A DNA stretch of 64,000 nt, taken from NCBI GenBank assembly GCA_965227805.1, contig CBDDGJ010000001.1, positions 62,001 to 126,000 of the forward strand, in the 5' to 3' direction. The number at the start of each line of letters is the position of its first letter. Within the stretch, counting starts at the first letter, position 1. The position numbers were made by a program, and so were the translations under genes. Positions 60,232 to 64,000 of the stretch are shown here, piece after piece. The DNA comes from CBDDGJ01 sp965227805 (GTDB lineage Bacteria > Pseudomonadota > Alphaproteobacteria > RS24). Under the pieces are notes generated by a model. That model was given only the letters and a program-made list of their open reading frames with translations, ran no database searches and was not told the origin of the DNA.

Positions 60232-62709
60232 AACGTATCAGAGATTAATTAGACGGTCAAATATAACCTGTGAGCACATCACCCAAAGCACGCAAAAAAC
60301 GTATCAGAGATTAATTAGACGGTCAAATATAACCGGCTGATAGTGATAGCGATAAGCTGCATAAACGTATCAGAGATTAATTAGACGGTCAAATATAACT
60401 TGGCGTGTGTGTGGCTTTGATTTAGGTGTAACGTATCAGAGATTAATTAGACGGTCAAATATAACATGCGACGGGCTTAGCCCCTATCACCCCGGAACGT
60501 ATCAGAGATTAATTAGACGGTCAAATATAACCGCGCACGCTCACACCCGCAATGCGCATCAAACGTATCAGAGATTAATTAGACGGTCAAATATAACGAT
60601 GCCGAAGCCAATGCGGCGGCAGAATTGAACGTATCAGAGATTAATTAGACGGTCAAATATAACGCTTGCTGCATATAATAAGGCAGCATGCCCGAACGTA
60701 TCAGAGATTAATTAGACGGTCAAATATAACTAACAAGGTCAAACAGCGCCGGGTCATTGGAACGTATCAGAGATTAATTAGACGGTCAAATATAACTTTG
60801 ACAGGGACATATCCGATTGGGACGTGAACGTATCAGAGATTAATTAGACGGTCAAATATAACAAATTATCCCTCTCAATGAAAGAAATAACAAACGTATC
60901 AGAGATTAATTAGACGGTCAAATATAACCCGCAGCGAGGCTTCCCGGAAAATAAACCCAACGTATCAGAGATTAATTAGACGGTCAAATATAACAATTAC
61001 CCCGATTTACTTTAAAGAGATATAACGTATCAGAGATTAATTAGACGGTCAAATATAACTTAATCAAAGGGCATCTTCTAAAAATATTCTAACGTATCAG
61101 AGATTAATTAGACGGTCAAATATAACTCTTGCAGAAGAAGGATTGTGTTGTCTTCTAACGTATCAGAGATTAATTAGACGGTCAAATATAACATACATGG
61201 GTTATAACTAACCCGCCTTTTGAACGTATCAGAGATTAATTAGACGGTCAAATATAACAAAGCCTGGACATTACCTAAAGCACCAAGCAACGTATCAGAG
61301 ATTAATTAGACGGTCAAATATAACACAATCCAGCTGGACGTGTAAAGGTTTTCAAACGTATCAGAGATTAATTAGACGGTCAAATATAACTCTTTACCAA
61401 CTTCTTTAATTGTCATAATTAACGTATCAGAGATTAATTAGACGGTCAAATATAACACAATCCAGCTGGACGTGTAAAGGTTTTCAAACGTATCAGAGAT
61501 TAATTAGACGGTCAAATATAACTCTTTACCAACTTCTTTAATTGTCATAATTAACGTATCAGAGATTAATTAGACGGTCAAATATAACACTGCTAAAGAC
61601 ACTGAAAAAGGCAAAAAAAACGTATCAGAGATTAATTAGACGGTCAAATATAACATGGGTTTTCACAGTCTTTTACAGAAACATGAACGTATCAGAGATT
61701 AATTAGACGGTCAAATATAACTGACACAATCATGGATTTAATTACCAAAGAACGTATCAGAGATTAATTAGACGGTCAAATATAACCTGGGGGATTATTA
61801 TCTAGACCTGCTACTGAACGTATCAGAGATTAATTAGACGGTCAAATATAACTTACCACAAACAAACCTGCCTCCGCCTACGAACGTATCAGAGATTAAT
61901 TAGACGGTCAAATATAACTAGAGACAGGTATTTGCAGCTTTTATTTAAACGTATCAGAGATTAATTAGACGGTCAAATATAACGTATCACAAAGGGGCAA
62001 GGTTTTAAGAAGTAACGTATCAGAGATTAATTAGACGGTCAAATATAACTCGGGAACGCCAAATTCAGAAATAGAATAAAACGTATCAGAGATTAATTAG
62101 ACGGTCAAATATAACCATTATCTTGTCTCATTAAAAGGGCGATATAACGTATCAGAGATTAATTAGACGGTCAAATATAACGTAAATCCGCACAAGGTAG
62201 TTATACTGCGCAACGTATCAGAGATTAATTAGACGGTCAAATATAACTACAAGCGCGAAATACAATAAAACCAATTTAACGTATCAGAGATTAATTAGAC
62301 GGTCAAATATAACACCAAAGTTTGCAGGATATGATTAGCCAGCAACGTATCAGAGATTAATTAGACGGTCAAATATAACCGGAAGTGGCCTGGCAAGGCT
62401 TAGGATGGGAACGTATCAGAGATTAATTAGACGGTCAAATATAACAAGAAGAGCGTGACCTTGCGAGGGAGTTGTAACGTATCAGAGATTAATTAGACGG
62501 TCAAATATAACTATAACCACGAACTGTATACTTATATGGCAAACGTATCAGAGATTAATTAGACGGTCAAATATAACCAATCGTACCGCTTGGCCGCACC
62601 GCATTTTAACGTATCAGAGATTAATTAGACGGTCAAATATAACCCAAATGGGATGTGTCTAGTGCTAAGAATAAACGTATCAGAGATTAATTAGACGGTC
62701 AAATATAAC
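60232..62709 (-). CRISPR. Type II-C CRISPR array, 38 repeats and 37 spacers
   Basis: 36-bp repeats starting aacgtatcagag and ending gtcaaatataac (plus strand), all apparently identical to both ends, with 29-31 bp spacers (period mostly 66). Minus strand is taken as the crRNA strand from the tracrRNA pairing; then repeats begin GTTATATTTGACC and end CTGATACGTT. Spacers at 61325-61354 and 61391-61420 recur exactly at 61457-61486 and 61523-61552 (a duplicated 132-bp unit), leaving 35 distinct spacers. The first repeat in crRNA direction (62674-62709) is 25 bp from an IS. Confidence 0.98.
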
Positions 62710-62734
62710 GTAATATATTGTGTCGTATGCGCAC
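62710..62734. other. 25-bp array-IS junction (possible leader remnant or truncated spacer)
   Basis: Between the last repeat and the IS-C left end. With minus-strand crRNA this is the leader side. 25 bp is shorter than a spacer, so it is either the start of a leader interrupted by the IS or a spacer cut by it. No repeat is seen beyond the IS (63937-64000). Confidence 0.6.
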
Positions 62735-62803
62735 GGTAATCCCCCCATAAATTAGTAGTGTTTTGCAGTAGAATTTTCTATCGTTTAGCGAAGGAGATTT
62801 ACG

Positions 62804-63070
62804 ATGAAACAGAAACGATTTAGTGAGACACAGATTATGCAGATATTGAAACAGGCGGAGCAAGGCGTTTCTGTTTCTGAACTGTGCCGCGCGCATGGTA
62901 TGAGTAGCGCGAGCTTTTACAAATGGCGGAGCAAATATGGCGGGATGGATGCGTCGATGATTTCCCAGATGAAAGCCATGGCGGATGAAAACCATCGCCT
63001 GAAGCGGATGTATGCTGAGATGAGCATGCAGAATGATTTGCTGAAGGAAGCCCTTGGAAAAAAGTGGTAA
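62804..63070 (+). CDS. IS-C copy 3 OrfA
   Basis: 88 residues, identical in sequence to the OrfA of copy 1. Helix-turn-helix plus coiled coil as described there; overlaps orfB by 7 bp. Confidence 0.9.
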   Translation: MKQKRFSETQIMQILKQAEQGVSVSELCRAHGMSSASFYKWRSKYGGMDASMISQMKAMADENHRLKRMYAEMSMQNDLLKEALGKKW

Positions 63071-63858
63071 GCCCTTCGCTTCGCAAAGGGATAGCGAAAT
63101 GGGCAGTAAACGATAGAGGCGCGAGTATTCGGCTTGCGTGTGCCACCTTTTCTATATCACAGACATGCTATCGTTATCAGGCTCGCCTGAGTGATGAGAA
63201 TGCCGAGATTGCTGACTGGTTGTTACGGTTGACGCATACCCATAAGAGGTGGGGTTTTGGTCTGTGTTTTTTGTATTTGCGTAATGTGAAGGGTTTTGGC
63301 TGGAACCACAAGCGGGTTTATCGGATTTACCGGGAGTTAGAGCTTAATTTGCGGATCAAGCCGCGTCAGCGTTTGAAGCGTGCGCGTCCTGCTCCTCTAG
63401 CTGTACCGGAGCGTCCCAATGAAGTCTGGTCGATGGATTTTATGGCCGACCAGCTCAGCACCGGCAAGGCGTTCCGCACCTTCAATGTATTGGATGACTT
63501 CAATCGTGAAGGGTTGGGCATAGAGGTTGATCTATCCTTACCATCTGAGCGTGTGAAGCGTTCACTGGAGCAGATCATTGAATGGCGTGGTAAACCACGC
63601 GTGATACGTTGTGATAATGGCCCTGAATATATCAGTGGGGCAGTGAGATGCTGGGCAAATAAGCGAGGCATCCGGCTCGCTCATATCCAGCCAGGCAAGC
63701 CACAACAGAATGCTTATATTGAACGTTACAACCGCACCGTCAGCCATGAATGGCTGGAGATGAACGAATTTAATACGATTGAGGAGGCGCAGCTCACGGC
63801 AACAAAATGGCTATGGACATATAATAACGAAAGACCTAATATGGCCATTGGTGCATAA
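63064..63858 (+). CDS. IS-C copy 3 OrfB, C-terminus truncated by a frameshift
   Basis: 264 residues; compared with copy 1, one base is missing after MAIG (GGCGGCATA becomes GGTGCATA), creating a premature stop and removing ~20 C-terminal residues beyond the last catalytic segment. DDE residues are all retained, so residual activity cannot be excluded. Confidence 0.8.
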   Translation: MVSPSLRKGIAKWAVNDRGASIRLACATFSISQTCYRYQARLSDENAEIADWLLRLTHTHKRWGFGLCFLYLRNVKGFGWNHKRVYRIYRELELNLRIKPRQRLKRARPAPLAVPERPNEVWSMDFMADQLSTGKAFRTFNVLDDFNREGLGIEVDLSLPSERVKRSLEQIIEWRGKPRVIRCDNGPEYISGAVRCWANKRGIRLAHIQPGKPQQNAYIERYNRTVSHEWLEMNEFNTIEEAQLTATKWLWTYNNERPNMAIGA

Positions 63859-64000
63859 CACCAGCAATGAAACTGGCTCAAGCAACCAAAACAAAACTGT
63901 CTACTTCAGACCCCTAATAATAATGGGGAGATTACCCCATCACCATGTAAATGTTACACATAGGCAGACATAAGCGAGGCTATATTTCTAATCTAAACGC

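Larger units (their letters stand above)
62735..63936 (+). mobile_element. IS-C copy 3, inserted at the CRISPR array end
   Basis: About 1202 bp with the left GGTAATCCCCCCAT and right GGTAATCTCCCCAT (reverse complement) ends. Nearly identical to copy 1. Its orfB has lost one base near the end (see below). The remaining 64 bp (63937-64000) contain nothing I can identify. Confidence 0.9.

Noticed and set aside
60407..60628. Open reading frame inside the CRISPR array
   Set aside because: It is made of repeat and spacer sequence read through by chance; repeated TYQRLIRRSNIT is the repeat in one frame.
61985..62013. Spacer beginning GTATCAC that mimics the start of a repeat after the previous AAC
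   Set aside because: Only seven bases match and the true repeats are at regular spacing; coincidence.

Overview
The window comes from an alphaproteobacterial chromosome of moderate GC content, genus not determined. Lineage clues are the glyA-nrdR-ribD-ribE-ribBA-ribH-nusB-thiL order, a DUF1489 protein, a DUF3572 protein, an ELM1-like protein, a DinB with an N-terminal zinc ribbon, a K+-independent H+-pyrophosphatase and a dihydroorotase-like PyrC without its metal site. The sequence alternates between tidy core operons and IS-ridden accessory stretches.

Layout. 1-5238: core genes, with pyrB-pyrC' and ruvX on the minus strand and gatCAB on the plus strand. 5254-8780: a mobile-element zone with an IS1595-type remnant, an intact IS3-family element (IS-A), and a tyrosine integrase broken by IS-A and by a second IS3 element (IS-C). 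8780-21739: an AT-rich surface-polysaccharide cluster with two short leader ORFs (one with an 11-C tract), wecB, wecC, a pyruvyltransferase/glycosyltransferase/methyltransferase triple fusion, a membrane protein, an AsnB-like/glucuronyl C5-epimerase fusion and two GT4 glycosyltransferases. 21789-24289: nested IS wreckage holding a complete third IS type (IS-B). 24443-29171: accessory genes (a PPC-type repeat lipoprotein and unknown small proteins) and more IS debris, including an IS-A/IS-B mosaic.

29172-56003: core genes. These are trxB and an ELM1-like gene, an Lrp regulator, a five-gene lipoprotein/LPP20-CsgG-like envelope operon, mgtE, a kelch protein, a minus-strand operon from a DUF3572 gene to a HIT gene that includes dinB, rpmG, and the glyA-to-thiL block. 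hppA, an acyl-CoA ligase, gph, an EamA transporter and an AmpD-type amidase follow. The rib operon carries an odd feature: the start of ribBA is preceded by three tandem 130-bp copies of its own translation-initiation region, each encoding a translationally coupled mini-ORF.

56030-62734: a type II-C CRISPR-Cas locus. It has a minus-strand tracrRNA gene that I could reconstruct (promoter, anti-repeat, bulge, terminator), cas9 (1183 codons, all catalytic motifs present), cas2 joined directly to cas9 with no cas1, and an array of 38 identical 36-bp repeats with 37 spacers. G:U wobble logic and a promoter-like motif inside every repeat indicate that crRNAs are made from the minus strand. A copy of IS-C sits 25 bp beyond the last repeat, where a leader would be expected. 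The locus looks equipped for interference but lacks a local cas1 for adaptation.
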